Shown here piece by piece: positions 1 through 9,600 of a stretch of 64,000 bases of DNA. Every line of letters begins with the position of its first letter. The stretch's first letter is position 1. The position numbers and the translations under genes are program-made. The stretch spans positions 1,156,041 to 1,220,040 of the forward strand of contig NZ_BPIK01000001.1 in NCBI RefSeq assembly GCF_026004075.1, read 5' to 3'. This stretch comes from Meiothermus sp. Lineage in GTDB: Bacteria; Deinococcota; Deinococci; Deinococcales; Thermaceae. The notes beneath the pieces are model-generated. The model was not told the origin of the DNA. It saw nothing but the letters and a program-made list of their open reading frames with translations, and did not search any database.

Positions 1-659
1 CGGCCCTTGGGGTTTTGCTCACCCCAGACCACACCAGCGATGCCTTCTTGCACCAGGGCCTGGGCGGTTTTTTTGAAATACCGGGCAGCCCCCCCAATAA
101 ACCCGACCTGTACTTTGTTTTCGTACACCGAGCCCCGCAATACCACCTCCTCGAGGCTGGCCAGTGGCCAGCTGCTCAAAAGTTCGAAAGCAGGCTGGAG
201 CGGCTCTGCAATCAGAGGGTCGTAGCTGATACGCACGAGCTCGTTGGACTGTGGCAGGCGATAGGCTAGGCCACCCAGGGGATGCAGGGCATACTGGGCG
301 GCGGTGCGGTAGTGCAGGCCAGCCCGCTCGCCGTAGCTAGGGGAAGGCTGTATTGGGGCCACCTCAAAACTTAGCTTCGCGATACGCTCGAGCGATTCTT
401 GCACGAAGCTCTGTTTGATAGGTAACTGGGCTTCGTACTCCAGCGGCAGGTCGGCTGAAGGGGGTAGGGGCTCTGGGTAACGCGCAGGATGCGGTTTTAG
501 TATCCGTGAAACCTGGCCCTCGAGGTGGTTTTTTCGGGGTGTCAGATGGGCCTCAACCACCTCGCCCGGAAGCCCGCCACGTACCAGTGCGGTGCCCTGC
601 GGTGTTCGCGCAAGCCCCAACCCACCTACCACCAGCTTTTCGATTTCAATCCATGCCAC
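1..659 (-). CDS. 23S rRNA/tRNA uracil-5-methyltransferase family protein, partial (N-terminal 219 residues)
   Basis: An open frame runs leftward from a GTG at 659 to the window edge; an in-frame TGA lies two codons before the GTG, which fixes the start. The N-terminus ([17 protein letters not shown], then [13 protein letters not shown]) is a TRAM RNA-binding domain (about residues 1-55), as in the RumA/TrmA family of SAM-dependent RNA m5U methyltransferases. The catalytic SAM domain lies outside the window. The stretch after the TRAM domain, where RumA-type enzymes carry cysteines for a 4Fe-4S cluster, has no cysteine here; none is present in the visible part. Exact target (rRNA or tRNA, which uridine) cannot be read from this fragment. 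It is transcribed away from the TRAP genes. Confidence 0.75.
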   Translation of the reverse strand, partial: MAWIEIEKLVVGGLGLARTPQGTALVRGGLPGEVVEAHLTPRKNHLEGQVSRILKPHPARYPEPLPPSADLPLEYEAQLPIKQSFVQESLERIAKLSFEVAPIQPSPSYGERAGLHYRTAAQYALHPLGGLAYRLPQSNELVRISYDPLIAEPLQPAFELLSSWPLASLEEVVLRGSVYENKVQVGFIGGAARYFKKTAQALVQEGIAGVVWGEQNPKG

Positions 660-700
660 ACTTCACCATACCCTAACCCAGGGCAAGCTATCCACGGAGG

Positions 701-729
701 TTGACGTGGTGCTCAGGCTGGGGAATAAT
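701..729 (+). promoter_or_regulatory. Sigma-70 type promoter of the TAXI/TRAP operon
   Basis: TTGACG at 701-706, a 17-nt spacer and AATAAT at 724-729, about 30 nt before the binding-protein start at 760. An AAGGAGG ribosome site follows just upstream of the ATG. Confidence 0.7.
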
Positions 730-759
730 CAACCCGGTTAGCACAAGGAGGAGACTGGG

Positions 760-1707
760 ATGAAAAAGACGTTGTTGCTGCTGGCCTCGCTCGCTTTAGC
801 GGGTTCTGCCGTTGCACAGACCTTTGTCACCATCGGTTCAGGCGGTACTACTGGGGTTTACTTCCCCGTGGCTACCGGGATCGCCAAGCTGGTGAACGAC
901 GCCAACATCGGGGTAAGGGCCAACGCTCGCTCTACTGGTGGTTCGGTATTTAACATCAATGCCATCGCATCGGGCGAGCTTCAGATGGGCCTGGCCCAGA
1001 ACGACATCGCCTACTATGCCTATAACGGGACGGGGATTGCTGCCTTTGACGGCAAGCCCGTGAAGAATATCCGGGCGGTGGGTATCCTGTACCCCGAGGT
1101 GGTGCACGTGGTGGCCCGCGCCGGGGCTGGTATCAACACCGTCGCCGATCTTAAAGGCAAGCGGGTTGTAATTGGCGATGTGGGTTCTGGAACAGAGCAA
1201 AATGCCCGTCAGGTGCTCGAGGCCTACGGACTCAGCCTTAGCGACTTGCGCGAAGCCATCCGGGTCAACCCCAACAACGCCCTGGCCCTCATGCAAGATG
1301 GCCGCGCCGATGCCTTCTTCTTTACCGGAGGATTGGGGGCTTCAGTGATCAGCCAGGCAGCCCAGACCCTCCGCATTCAGCTTGTTGAGGTAGAGTACCG
1401 CCGGGTACAGGAGCTGGCCAAAAAGTACCCCTTCTATCGGGCTTTCAATATCGACGGTGGAATCTACCGAGGCGTGGACGTGACCACCCCTTCCGTGGCC
1501 GTTCTCTCGATGTGGATTGCAGCCGAAAGTCTGAGTGCCGATGTGGTCTACAACATGCTCAAGGCCACCTTCGATAACCCCGAGTTCAAGTCCATCCACC
1601 CTAACCTGCAACGCTTCTTCAACGTTAACTCGGCTGCCCGCAACCTTCCGATTCCACTGCACCCAGGCGCCGAGCGCTACTACCGCGAAAAGCGCATCAT
1701 CCGCTAG
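760..1707 (+). CDS. TAXI-family TRAP transporter solute-binding protein
   Basis: This 315-residue secreted protein has a clear Sec signal peptide (MKKTLLLLASLALAGSAVAQ, cleavage near residue 20). The mature start (TFVTIGSGGTTGVYFPVATG) is the hallmark of the TAXI group of TRAP periplasmic binding proteins. Such proteins capture a small carboxylate and deliver it to a DctQM-type membrane unit. The Thermus TAXI protein of known structure binds glutamate/glutamine, so an amino-dicarboxylate is a fair guess, but the ligand is not proved by sequence. Strong promoter (701-729) and ribosome site precede it. A hairpin terminator follows, then the fused permease, so the binding protein should be made in excess of the permease. 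Confidence 0.93.
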   Translation: MKKTLLLLASLALAGSAVAQTFVTIGSGGTTGVYFPVATGIAKLVNDANIGVRANARSTGGSVFNINAIASGELQMGLAQNDIAYYAYNGTGIAAFDGKPVKNIRAVGILYPEVVHVVARAGAGINTVADLKGKRVVIGDVGSGTEQNARQVLEAYGLSLSDLREAIRVNPNNALALMQDGRADAFFFTGGLGASVISQAAQTLRIQLVEVEYRRVQELAKKYPFYRAFNIDGGIYRGVDVTTPSVAVLSMWIAAESLSADVVYNMLKATFDNPEFKSIHPNLQRFFNVNSAARNLPIPLHPGAERYYREKRIIR

Positions 1708-1722
1708 GTTCTAAACTATATC

Positions 1723-1751
1723 AAGGCCGACCATCGCGTCGGCCTTGCTTT
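1723..1751 (+). terminator. Intrinsic (attenuating) terminator between binding protein and permease
   Basis: A 9-bp perfect stem, AAGGCCGAC (1723-1731) with GTCGGCCTT (1738-1746), a 6-nt loop and a following CTTTTT run. It sits 15 nt after the binding-protein stop, which suggests partial termination before the permease. Confidence 0.75.
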
Positions 1752-2020
1752 TTGCAGAACCAAAACTACGTCGGTCTGGAACGGTTTAAAGGAAGAATGG
1801 TACAATCCCAATCACAAGAAATGTTTTCCCAAGCTTATTTTTTGCCGCCGTACGAAAGCGAGCATGCGTCTGATGCCTTCGAGTTATCTAGCGACAAAAA
1901 TAGTGAAGATCGCTGTGGAGGCGTGGAAGGCTTGTGGCTCTGGGCATGCGCTAGCGCTGCGCCTCGAGCAGACAGATAAGACCCACGTCAAGACATGACA
2001 TCGCGCTGTGGAGGTAATTA
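1752..2020 (+). other. Intergenic stretch before the TRAP permease
   Basis: The gene-free stretch 1708-2020 holds the terminator at 1723-1751 and the permease ribosome site GGAGGT near 2012. The phrase CGCTGTGGAGG occurs near 1911, and a near copy in front of the permease start. A TACAAT box at about 1799 could be a secondary promoter. A TTG-started frame of 75 codons (1752-1979) has no recognisable protein and no ribosome site, so I do not call it a gene. Confidence 0.5.
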
Positions 2021-4078
2021 ATGCACAACGATAAGCCGGAGGTGGCGGTACAACTGGTCGAAGAGGCCGAGCTGGGGGGCAGGAAACCCACCGACTGGTC
2101 TCGCTGGCTCATTCTGGGACTGGCGGTAGGGTGGAGCGTATTCCAGGTCTGGGCTACCTGGATAGGCTCACTGGATCAGCTATTTTTTCGGGCAGCCCAC
2201 CTGGCTTTTGCTTTCGCCCTGGTGTTTTTGGTCTATCCCTTCAACCGCCGTAGCCGACGCGACCGGATTCCCCTGTTCGATTGGATTCTGGGAATTACCG
2301 CAACCCTCTCGGCTGGCTACGTCATGTGGCAGTACAAAGAGATGATTGAGGTGCGCGGTGGACTGGCTAACCAAACCGACCTGGTTGTGGGCAGTGTAAC
2401 TATTTTGATGCTGCTGCTGGCCGGCTGGCGCTCGCTGGGGCCAGCCATGCCAATTATCTCTGTTGTGTTTATGCTGTTTGCGCTTACTGGGCCACAGGGC
2501 CTTTTCCAGTGGCAGATGCCGGGCGTGCTGGGCCAGCTGCACGCGGGGGTGCAGTGGCGCTCGCTGGTTAGCCAACTGTTTATGAATGCCTCGGATAGTA
2601 TCTGGGGTACGCCAATTGGGGTAGCAGCCCGGACGGTTTTCGTGTTTGTGCTGTTTGGGGCCATCCTCGAGCGGGCCGGGGCCGGCAAATGGTTCACCGA
2701 CCTGGCCTTTAGCCTGCTGGGCGGGGTGCGTGGAGGCCCGGCCAAAGCCTCTATCGTTTCCTCGGCCCTCACGGGCGTGGTCTCGGGCTCCTCGATCTCC
2801 AACGTAGTCACCAGTGGAACCTTCACAATTCCGGCCATGCGCCGGGCCGGTTATTCTGCCGAGAAAGCCGGTGCGGTTGAGGTAGCGGCTAGCTCCAACG
2901 GGCAGCTCATGCCCCCCGTGATGGGGGCGGCGGCTTTTATCATGGCCGACTTTCTGGGTGTACCCTACTCGGCACTGGTTCTAATGGCAGTGGTTCCAGC
3001 CTTACTAGCCTACACAACGTTGTTTATTCTGGTTGACCTCGAGGCGGTCAAGCTTGGCCTGAAGGGCTTACCTAAAGCCGATTTGCCTAAATTCTGGCCG
3101 ACCTTGCGAGCCGGTTTGCACTATGTTTTCCCCCTGGCCTATTTGCTGTACGCCCTGCTAATTATCGAGCTATCGCCCGAGCGAGCTGCCCTCAACACCA
3201 TTTTTCTAATGATCGGCGTAGCGTTGCTACAGGAGGTATATATCGCCCTGCGCTCCGGGCACGGAATAGGGAGTGGCCTGCACTCATTTGCCCGCATCGT
3301 GATTGAGGGCTTTGCCAACGGGGCCCGTAACATGGTGGGTATTGCTATTGCCACCGCACTGGCAGGCATCATCATCGCGGTGGTGCTCATTACCAACATC
3401 GGTTTTGGCCTGACCGATCTGCTCCAAACCATTTCCGGGGGTAATCTGCTGGTGGCTTTGTTTTTGGCCCAGCTCATCAGTCTGGTCTTGGGCATGGGTT
3501 TGCCGACAACCGCCAACTACGTGGTGATGGCTAGCTTGGTGGTTCCGGTGATTACCAAAATTGCTGGACAAAGCGGCATAGATTATGGCTCCCTCACTTT
3601 TTCGGGGATTGAAGTGCCAATCGTCAAAATAGTGGCTCACATGTTTGCCTTTTACTTTGGCATTATGGCCGATTCCACCCCTCCGGTGGCCCTCGCGGCC
3701 TATGCGGCCTCGGCCATTGCCAAAGGCGACCCCTTCAAGACGGGCATCCAGGGCTTTATCTACGAGCTACGGACCGCCTTGCTGGCCTATATGATCTTCT
3801 TCAACCCCGGCTTGCTGATGATTGGGGTGGAGAGCGTGCTCGAGGGCGGGCGCATCGTCGGAACCGCCTTGCTGGGGCTCACGGCGTTCTCGGCAGCCAC
3901 ACTTGGATATTTGCTGGGGCCGGCAAACGGATTGCAGCGCCTGCTTTATCTGGTCGCAGCTTTTATGCTTATGCCCAATAATCCCAATACCGAAATAGTG
4001 GGAATTGGGATAATGACCCTGACCACTCTCTGGCAGTGGTGGGTTCGAAGAGCAGCGAGTAAAACTGGGGCTGCATAG
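2021..4078 (+). CDS. TRAP transporter fused permease (DctQ-M type, TAXI-associated)
   Basis: A 685-residue polytopic inner-membrane protein. The N-terminal part (about residues 30-180) supplies the small-subunit helices and the rest is the DctM-like large permease. The stretch around residues 195-320 (GTPIGVAARTVFVFVLFGAI, then VSGSSISNVVTSGTFTIPAM and SSNGQLMPPVMGAAAFIMAD) is typical of fused TRAP permeases that work with TAXI binding proteins. A second MGLPTTANY motif lies near residue 495. It drives ion-coupled uptake of the substrate caught by the upstream protein. An excellent GGAGGT ribosome site precedes ATG 2021. No separate DctQ gene is seen, which fits the fusion. Confidence 0.93.
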   Translation: MHNDKPEVAVQLVEEAELGGRKPTDWSRWLILGLAVGWSVFQVWATWIGSLDQLFFRAAHLAFAFALVFLVYPFNRRSRRDRIPLFDWILGITATLSAGYVMWQYKEMIEVRGGLANQTDLVVGSVTILMLLLAGWRSLGPAMPIISVVFMLFALTGPQGLFQWQMPGVLGQLHAGVQWRSLVSQLFMNASDSIWGTPIGVAARTVFVFVLFGAILERAGAGKWFTDLAFSLLGGVRGGPAKASIVSSALTGVVSGSSISNVVTSGTFTIPAMRRAGYSAEKAGAVEVAASSNGQLMPPVMGAAAFIMADFLGVPYSALVLMAVVPALLAYTTLFILVDLEAVKLGLKGLPKADLPKFWPTLRAGLHYVFPLAYLLYALLIIELSPERAALNTIFLMIGVALLQEVYIALRSGHGIGSGLHSFARIVIEGFANGARNMVGIAIATALAGIIIAVVLITNIGFGLTDLLQTISGGNLLVALFLAQLISLVLGMGLPTTANYVVMASLVVPVITKIAGQSGIDYGSLTFSGIEVPIVKIVAHMFAFYFGIMADSTPPVALAAYAASAIAKGDPFKTGIQGFIYELRTALLAYMIFFNPGLLMIGVESVLEGGRIVGTALLGLTAFSAATLGYLLGPANGLQRLLYLVAAFMLMPNNPNTEIVGIGIMTLTTLWQWWVRRAASKTGAA

Positions 4079-4175
4079 GCCTGTCCAGACGGCTCCTATA
4101 CCACGTAGCACCGAGCCATGGTTATGCAGGATCTTTGCGAGACGGATATGAACCAAAACTTGACCTTCGACGCGA

Positions 4176-4598
4176 ATGAAAATTTTCTGGACGGAACTAC
4201 TTGACCATGAAGCACCCCTGGCTTTGAGGAGGCGTGGCTTAGTACAGCTCTCCGCCCTGACTTTGTTGCTTCAGCTTTTGCACCTGGGACTAGCCTGGCT
4301 GGCAGTGCCCGATTTATCGGGATTGCCGCAGTGGGTCACCTGGGGGGTGAGCGGTTTTTTTACTCTGCTGCTGCTTGCTATCGGGGCACTTCAAATTCGC
4401 CTTTTAATTAAGAAACCTCGCCTCGAGCCCGTGCGACAGGTTTTTTTGAGCGCGTTTTGGCTGGGGGCGGCCTGCCTGGCGGCTATTTTTGCCGCCCGGC
4501 TAGGTTTTCACCTTGGGGTGGGTTTTTTTTTGTTGTTGGGCTGCCTGGGCTACGGGGTTGCCTTTGGGCGCTTGTGGCTTGGGCTGCAGAAAGCGTAG
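4176..4598 (+). CDS. Small integral membrane protein, unknown function
   Basis: A 140-residue protein with about four hydrophobic segments (near residues 23-45, 54-75, 90-108 and 110-130) and no catalytic motif that I recognise. It lies 97 nt downstream of the TRAP permease in the same orientation and may be co-transcribed. Its last 99 nt overlap the 3' end of the convergent patatin gene. The C-terminal hydrophobic segment lies in that overlap, so either this frame or the patatin C-terminal tail may be over-called. Function not assigned. Confidence 0.5.
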   Translation: MKIFWTELLDHEAPLALRRRGLVQLSALTLLLQLLHLGLAWLAVPDLSGLPQWVTWGVSGFFTLLLLAIGALQIRLLIKKPRLEPVRQVFLSAFWLGAACLAAIFAARLGFHLGVGFFLLLGCLGYGVAFGRLWLGLQKA

Positions 4599-5429
4599 CC
4601 ACCAGGGCTTGTTACGTGGGGCGGGTTTCGCCAGCAGCTGCTTGATCTGAGGCAGCGCGGCCTCGGCCCGCTTTCGGCCTAGTTCATAGGCTAGATGAGC
4701 TTTAGTGTAGTCGAAGGTTTCGATGGGGGGATCGGCCTCCAACGAAATTACCAAGGCGGCCTGGGCCAGCGCAATACTCAAGAGCCGTCGACGCGAAGCC
4801 TCACCAGCCTGAAGAGCTGCCTCCAGCGCACTCTTGGGAGTATTGGGTGTTACCCGATTGGATACATCCACAGCTACAATCGGCCCAGCCTGCAAGGTTT
4901 TGGCTGCGGTAACCGGCACTTTTTCGGCTACATCACCATCTACCAACAACCTGCCATGCCAGAGCACCGGAGGAAAAATGCTGGGCACGGCACTGCTGGC
5001 GGCCAGCGCCTCGGCAACTGGCCCGGCCCGTAGCATTACGGGCTCTCCGGTGGAGAGATCGCTAGCCTGGATGACCAATGGGATAGGGCTATCTTCAATC
5101 CGACGATCGCCGAACAAAGCTCGATAGCCCTCACGAATTTTGACGCCTTCGGCTAAATAGGGCCGCCGCACGAAATCAACCAAGCGGGTCACCTGATGCA
5201 AAGCGCCATTCTTTTGCAAACGCTCGAGCTCGGGGTCTTTGAGCCACTCGCTGAGCTGGCTGTGATGCACCTTGATGCCAAAAGCAAATAAAGCAGCGGC
5301 CAGCGCGCCAGCAGAGCTACCGGCCAGTCCAGTGATGGGAATGTTGGCCTCGGTGAGCACGTCGAGTATCGCCGTATGCGCGCTGCCGCGCACACCACCA
5401 CCCCCGAGCGCCAGCACGATGCCATCCAT
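4500..5429 (-). CDS. Patatin-like phospholipase / RssA-NTE family serine hydrolase
   Basis: A 309-residue protein with the full patatin catalytic set: the oxyanion-hole motif GGGGVRG (residues 9-15), nucleophile elbow GSSAG with Ser39, and the dyad Asp164 in LVDGDV. Patatin-family bacterial enzymes hydrolyse acyl esters of membrane lipids; the natural substrate is unknown. The core ends near residue 265. The remaining tail is Lys/Pro/Gln rich and is the part that overlaps the convergent membrane protein gene (4500-4598). It has no membrane segment or signal peptide and is probably cytoplasmic. Confidence 0.85.
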   Translation of the reverse strand: MDGIVLALGGGGVRGSAHTAILDVLTEANIPITGLAGSSAGALAAALFAFGIKVHHSQLSEWLKDPELERLQKNGALHQVTRLVDFVRRPYLAEGVKIREGYRALFGDRRIEDSPIPLVIQASDLSTGEPVMLRAGPVAEALAASSAVPSIFPPVLWHGRLLVDGDVAEKVPVTAAKTLQAGPIVAVDVSNRVTPNTPKSALEAALQAGEASRRRLLSIALAQAALVISLEADPPIETFDYTKAHLAYELGRKRAEAALPQIKQLLAKPAPRNKPWWLRFLQPKPQAPKGNPVAQAAQQQKKTHPKVKT

Positions 5430-5620
5430 GTATTACCATGGTAGCAAAAAGTTAGACTTAGTGCAGTGATATTGATTAAGATTTGGCTAAAACTCTTTTG
5501 GCATGGGTTGCTCGGTGCATTCGTCCCAATTTGAAGGTGGGAGCGGAGTGCAGGCAAATGCATCGCGACCAGGGCCGGATCAAAATTAGAAGATTATCAC
5601 ATGGGGTCGGGGAATAGGGG

Positions 5621-5626
5621 TAGCAT
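5621..5626 (+). promoter_or_regulatory. Likely -10 box of trpC (leaderless)
   Basis: TAGCAT at 5621-5626 lies 7 nt before ATG 5634, the spacing seen at several other genes here. It supports 5634 rather than the upstream in-frame ATG 5601 as the start. No good -35 is visible. Confidence 0.4.
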
Positions 5627-5633
5627 AGAAGGC

Positions 5634-6413
5634 ATGATTCCAGAGCTATCCAAAGTGCCGGGCGTGCTGGGTGAGATTTCGCGCCAGCGCTTGCGTGATG
5701 TGATGGAGCTCGAGGCCCAAGAATGGCCGAAGCCGTCCCTTCCACCCTCGTTTAGCCAGGCCTTGCGCTTGCCCGGCTTATCCCTGATTGCCGAAGTAAA
5801 GCGCAAGAGCCCATCGCAAGGGGAGATTGCGCTGGAACTCGAGGCAGCCGAGGTAGCTAGAGCGTATGTGGCCGGTGGGGCCAGGGCCATCAGCGTACTT
5901 ACTGAACCACACTACTTTGCTGGATCCGTTCGGGACTTGCAGGAAGTGCGCCGGGCGGTCGACGTTCCAGTTCTTCGCAAAGACTTTACTGTGCACCCCG
6001 TTCAGATTGCCGAGACCAGGGCCCTGGGTGCTTCGGCAGTGCTGCTAATTGTGGCGGTGCTCGGACGCTGGATTGAACAATACCTGGAGTTGGCGCGGCA
6101 GGAGGGTCTGGATGCCCTGGTGGAAGTACACAGCGAAGCTGAGCTCGAGCTGGCCTTATCGGCGGGTGCTTCAATCATCGGAGTTAATAACCGCAACCTG
6201 GCCGATCTGAGCATTGACCGCAGCACCGCCCCGCGCCTGGGCCGCCTGGCTCGAGCGTCTGGTTTCCGTGGCTTGCTGGTAGCCGAGTCGGGTTATAGCG
6301 AAGCTGCACAACTGGCTGAGCTCGAGGGCCTTTTCGATGCCGTCCTAATTGGAACCAGCCTGGCCCGTAGCCACAACTGGCAAGTTGCGGTGGCTCAGAT
6401 GACCCGCTCGTAA
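5634..6413 (+). CDS. trpC: Indole-3-glycerol phosphate synthase
   Basis: A 259-residue TIM barrel that converts CdRP to indole-3-glycerol phosphate in tryptophan synthesis. Diagnostic segments are [72 protein letters not shown] and [10 protein letters not shown], which hold the catalytic Lys/Glu residues of the family. I start at ATG 5634 ([20 protein letters not shown]) because this matches the N-terminus of Thermus TrpC and has a -10 box 7 nt upstream; an in-frame ATG at 5601 would add 11 residues. It stands alone, away from other trp genes. Confidence 0.95.
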   Translation: MIPELSKVPGVLGEISRQRLRDVMELEAQEWPKPSLPPSFSQALRLPGLSLIAEVKRKSPSQGEIALELEAAEVARAYVAGGARAISVLTEPHYFAGSVRDLQEVRRAVDVPVLRKDFTVHPVQIAETRALGASAVLLIVAVLGRWIEQYLELARQEGLDALVEVHSEAELELALSAGASIIGVNNRNLADLSIDRSTAPRLGRLARASGFRGLLVAESGYSEAAQLAELEGLFDAVLIGTSLARSHNWQVAVAQMTRS

Positions 6414-6471
6414 CAGGGGTGCGGGGCTAGACTGAAGATGAATCGGGGGTGCGCCCAACAGAGGTGTGGTT

Positions 6472-6500
6472 TTGCAGCCCCAACCGCCTTTAGGTATAGA
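6472..6500 (+). promoter_or_regulatory. Promoter of the BTAD regulator gene
   Basis: TTGCAG (6472-6477), a 17-nt spacer, and TATAGA (6495-6500). It leaves a leader of about 125 nt before ATG 6632, which is preceded by a GAGGA ribosome site. Confidence 0.6.
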
Positions 6501-6631
6501 TTGGTGCTGGGGCAGCGTTTTTGATCACGGCTCGGGTTACTTCGAAAGGTTCAGTTAACACTCGACGATAAAAAGTTCGCTCCAAACCCGCGTCCACCCC
6601 CCTGAGAGCGCCGCGATAACGCGAGGACTCC

Positions 6632-9600
6632 ATGGCCTATTACCTGAGCTTGCTTGGCCCACCTCAGCTTTGGCTGGATGGCAAGCTGGTTCCGTTGCTA
6701 CCACGCAAGGCAGTAGCAATGGCGGCCTATCTGGCTGTGGCAGGCCACCCGGTAGACCGGGGCCGTTTGGCTGATTTGCTATGGGAGGGTGACGAGGAGG
6801 GGGTTCGTAGAAACTTGCGCCAGGAGCTTTTTCGTTTAAAAAACACATCCTGGGAGCTGGTGTTTGTGCAGACCCCTACGGCAATTGGGCTGGGGCCGGT
6901 GGAGGTCGACCTCGAGGTTTTTCTGGCCCGGATGGCTAATGGCGCCTGGGGAGAGGCGGCGGCCCTGTGGCGGGGTGGCTTTCTGGCTGAACTGGAACCA
7001 AAAGCTTCGGAAAGCTTTCTGGATTGGTTGATCCCAGAACGGGAACGCTGGGCAGGCCTTTACCGCGAGGCCTTACTCGGACTGGCCCGTAGCCACGAAG
7101 CCTCGGCCAACTATCCCGAGGCCCTTAAGGTGTACTCGAGGCTTCTTGGCGATGATCCCTTGCAAGAGCCTGTGCAGATGGCAGTAATGCGCCTATACCT
7201 GCAGATGGGCGATCGTGCAGCGGCGCTACGACAGCTCGAGCAGTTTAGAAGCCAGCTACGGGATCAGCTGGGCCTGGATGTGAGCCAGGAGATGCAGGCG
7301 TTTGGAGTGCAGGTGCGCGAGGGTAGGCTCCTGACCAGCCAGAATGGTCTCCCTTATGCGTGGGGTGAGCCACCACTGGTAGGGCGCGAAAAGGATCTGC
7401 TCTGGCTCGAGGCCCACTGGGGTCAGGGCTTGCTGCTACTGCTGGGAGAGGCCGGGATGGGTAAAACCCGACTGGCACTGGAGTATGCCCGACACCGGAC
7501 GGGCACAGGGCCCGCCGAAGTACTGCGCATCCGCCAGCGCGAAAGCGGCCAGGAGATTGGGTTTAGCGCTGTTTTAGAGGTGTTGCGCCAGGCTTACGAG
7601 GATGGCAGGCTGGATCACCTGGAGTCGCCCTGGCGAGAAGAGCTGGCCCAGCTTTTGCCTGAGCTGGGTACGCCCCCTGCCAACGCTCATAAAGCCCGAT
7701 TCTTCGAGGCACTCTGCAGGGGTTTTCAAGCCATTGTGCGCCCGGGCGGGGTAGTGTTGTGGGATGACCTGCACTGGTTGGACTGGGCTAGCCTGGAGTT
7801 TTTGCCCTACCTGGTGCGCCGGGCCAGGGGTTTGGGTTTGGCGCTGATTGGTACCTCGAGGCTCGAGGCGCTGCAGAAGAATGTCCTCGTACGCAGGGTC
7901 TTGCAAGACCTGGCCCAGGAGGGACGTATGTACCAGCGGTTGCTCGAGCCCATCGATCAGCCAGCCCTGGTGCAGTTACTGCGACAGCTATCGGGCCAAA
8001 AAGAAGGGGGTGGGCGCTTTGCCGAGCGCTTGCTTCAGGCCACGGAAGGCAACATGTTTTACATCCTCGAGACCCTGCGCTACCTCTTCGACCAAGGGGT
8101 GCTACGGGCCGAAGGTGGTGCCTGGCATACCCCCTTCGATAGCTTTACTACCGACTATCGCGAGCTGCCCCTACCCCCCAACGTGCGCGATGCCCTCCTG
8201 GAGCGCTTGCGGCGTATTGGAGAGACCGCGCTGCTTATCGTGCAGGCTTTTGCTCTGGCTGATTTTCCCCTGTCTCCGGAGCTTGTGGCGTGCTTGCTGC
8301 GGGGGCTCCAGGCCCCTATTGCCGAGCTGGAAAACCTAACCCAAGGGGGATTTTTGCGATTGGACTCAACTGGCTACACCCTGCGGCACGAGCTAGTACG
8401 GCAGACCGTGCTGGCTGAGATGAGCGAGTCCCGCCGCCGCTGGTTGCATGCCCGGATTGCCGATGTACTGCGTGAAGTATCCGGCCCGCTACCTCAGATG
8501 GCAGCACACCTCGAGGCTGCCGGCCAGCGCGCAGAGGCCTATGTGGCCTACCTGGCAGCAGCGCGCAGCCTGCGCCGGGGGCCGCTGGCCCGGCAAGCAC
8601 TGGAATACTACCAGCGGGCCCAGACGCTGTGTCCACTGCTGGAACCCGAGCTCGAGCGGTTTCGTATGCTAGTCGAGGCTGCCGAAACCCGTGTCGCGCT
8701 GGGCCAGTTGCAAATTCCTGAACGCCAGGAGATAGGCCGCCTGGCTGAGAATTTGGGTGACCACGAACGCTTTCGGATGTTTTTGCTCAGTACCGATGTA
8801 GCCCTAGTCTCGGGTCGGGTGGCCGAGGGTATCCAGGCAGTGCGCGAGGCCATGCGGCTGGCCCAGACACCCTGGCAGCGGGGCCACGCCCTGTTCAAAC
8901 TGGCCTGGCTCGAGTACCGCGGTGGCGACCCCGATGCCCAGCTCGAGCCTTTGCTGGCCTCCATCCAGGCTTTCCACGATATCGGTAACCAGGCCATGGA
9001 AACCCTGGCCTTGCGCAACCTTTCGGGCTACTGGTTCCGCTTGGGCGAGCTGGAACAGCACCAACAGGTTTATACGCAGGCCTATGCGCTCGCGGCCCAA
9101 CTTAAAGACGACCTGCTGCTGCGCCGGCTGCGGGCCGATAAGCTGATGGTGGACTGGGTCAAGGGCGACTATGCCGCCAGCACGCAGGTAGCCGACCTGC
9201 TCTACCAGGAGGCCCGCGAACGCGGCGACTGGTGGGCGGTGTGGGATGCTTTACTGGGCCTCCTGCTCAATGCGGCAGCGCTGGGCCTGGAGCCCGAACT
9301 CGAGGCCACCGTACAGCGGGCCATGGTCGAGGCCGCCGAAGTCGGGGCCTGGCGCGACCTGGCCCTGCTCCGCTCCGACTACGGCAACGCCCTGATGGTC
9401 TCGGGCCGTCTGGAGGAAGCCCAGCGTGAGCTCGAGGCCGCCCTACGCGACCTGCACGAGATGGGTGAGCGGGCCCGTCTGGGCCATGTGCTTTTCAACC
9501 TGGGCTTTACCCTGCTCGAGCAGGGGCATCTTGAACAAAGCCGACAGACCCTCGAGCAGTCGGTGAAGGTCTGGCGCGACAGAAAGGAATACCGCCACAC

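Noticed and set aside
1752-1979. 75-codon frame between TAXI protein and permease
   Set aside because: TTG start, no ribosome site, no recognisable family; starts inside the terminator T run.
6414-6631. trp-type attenuator or BTAD-linked small gene between trpC and the regulator
   Set aside because: No leader peptide with Trp codons or paired terminator/antiterminator is visible; the gap holds a normal promoter for the regulator.
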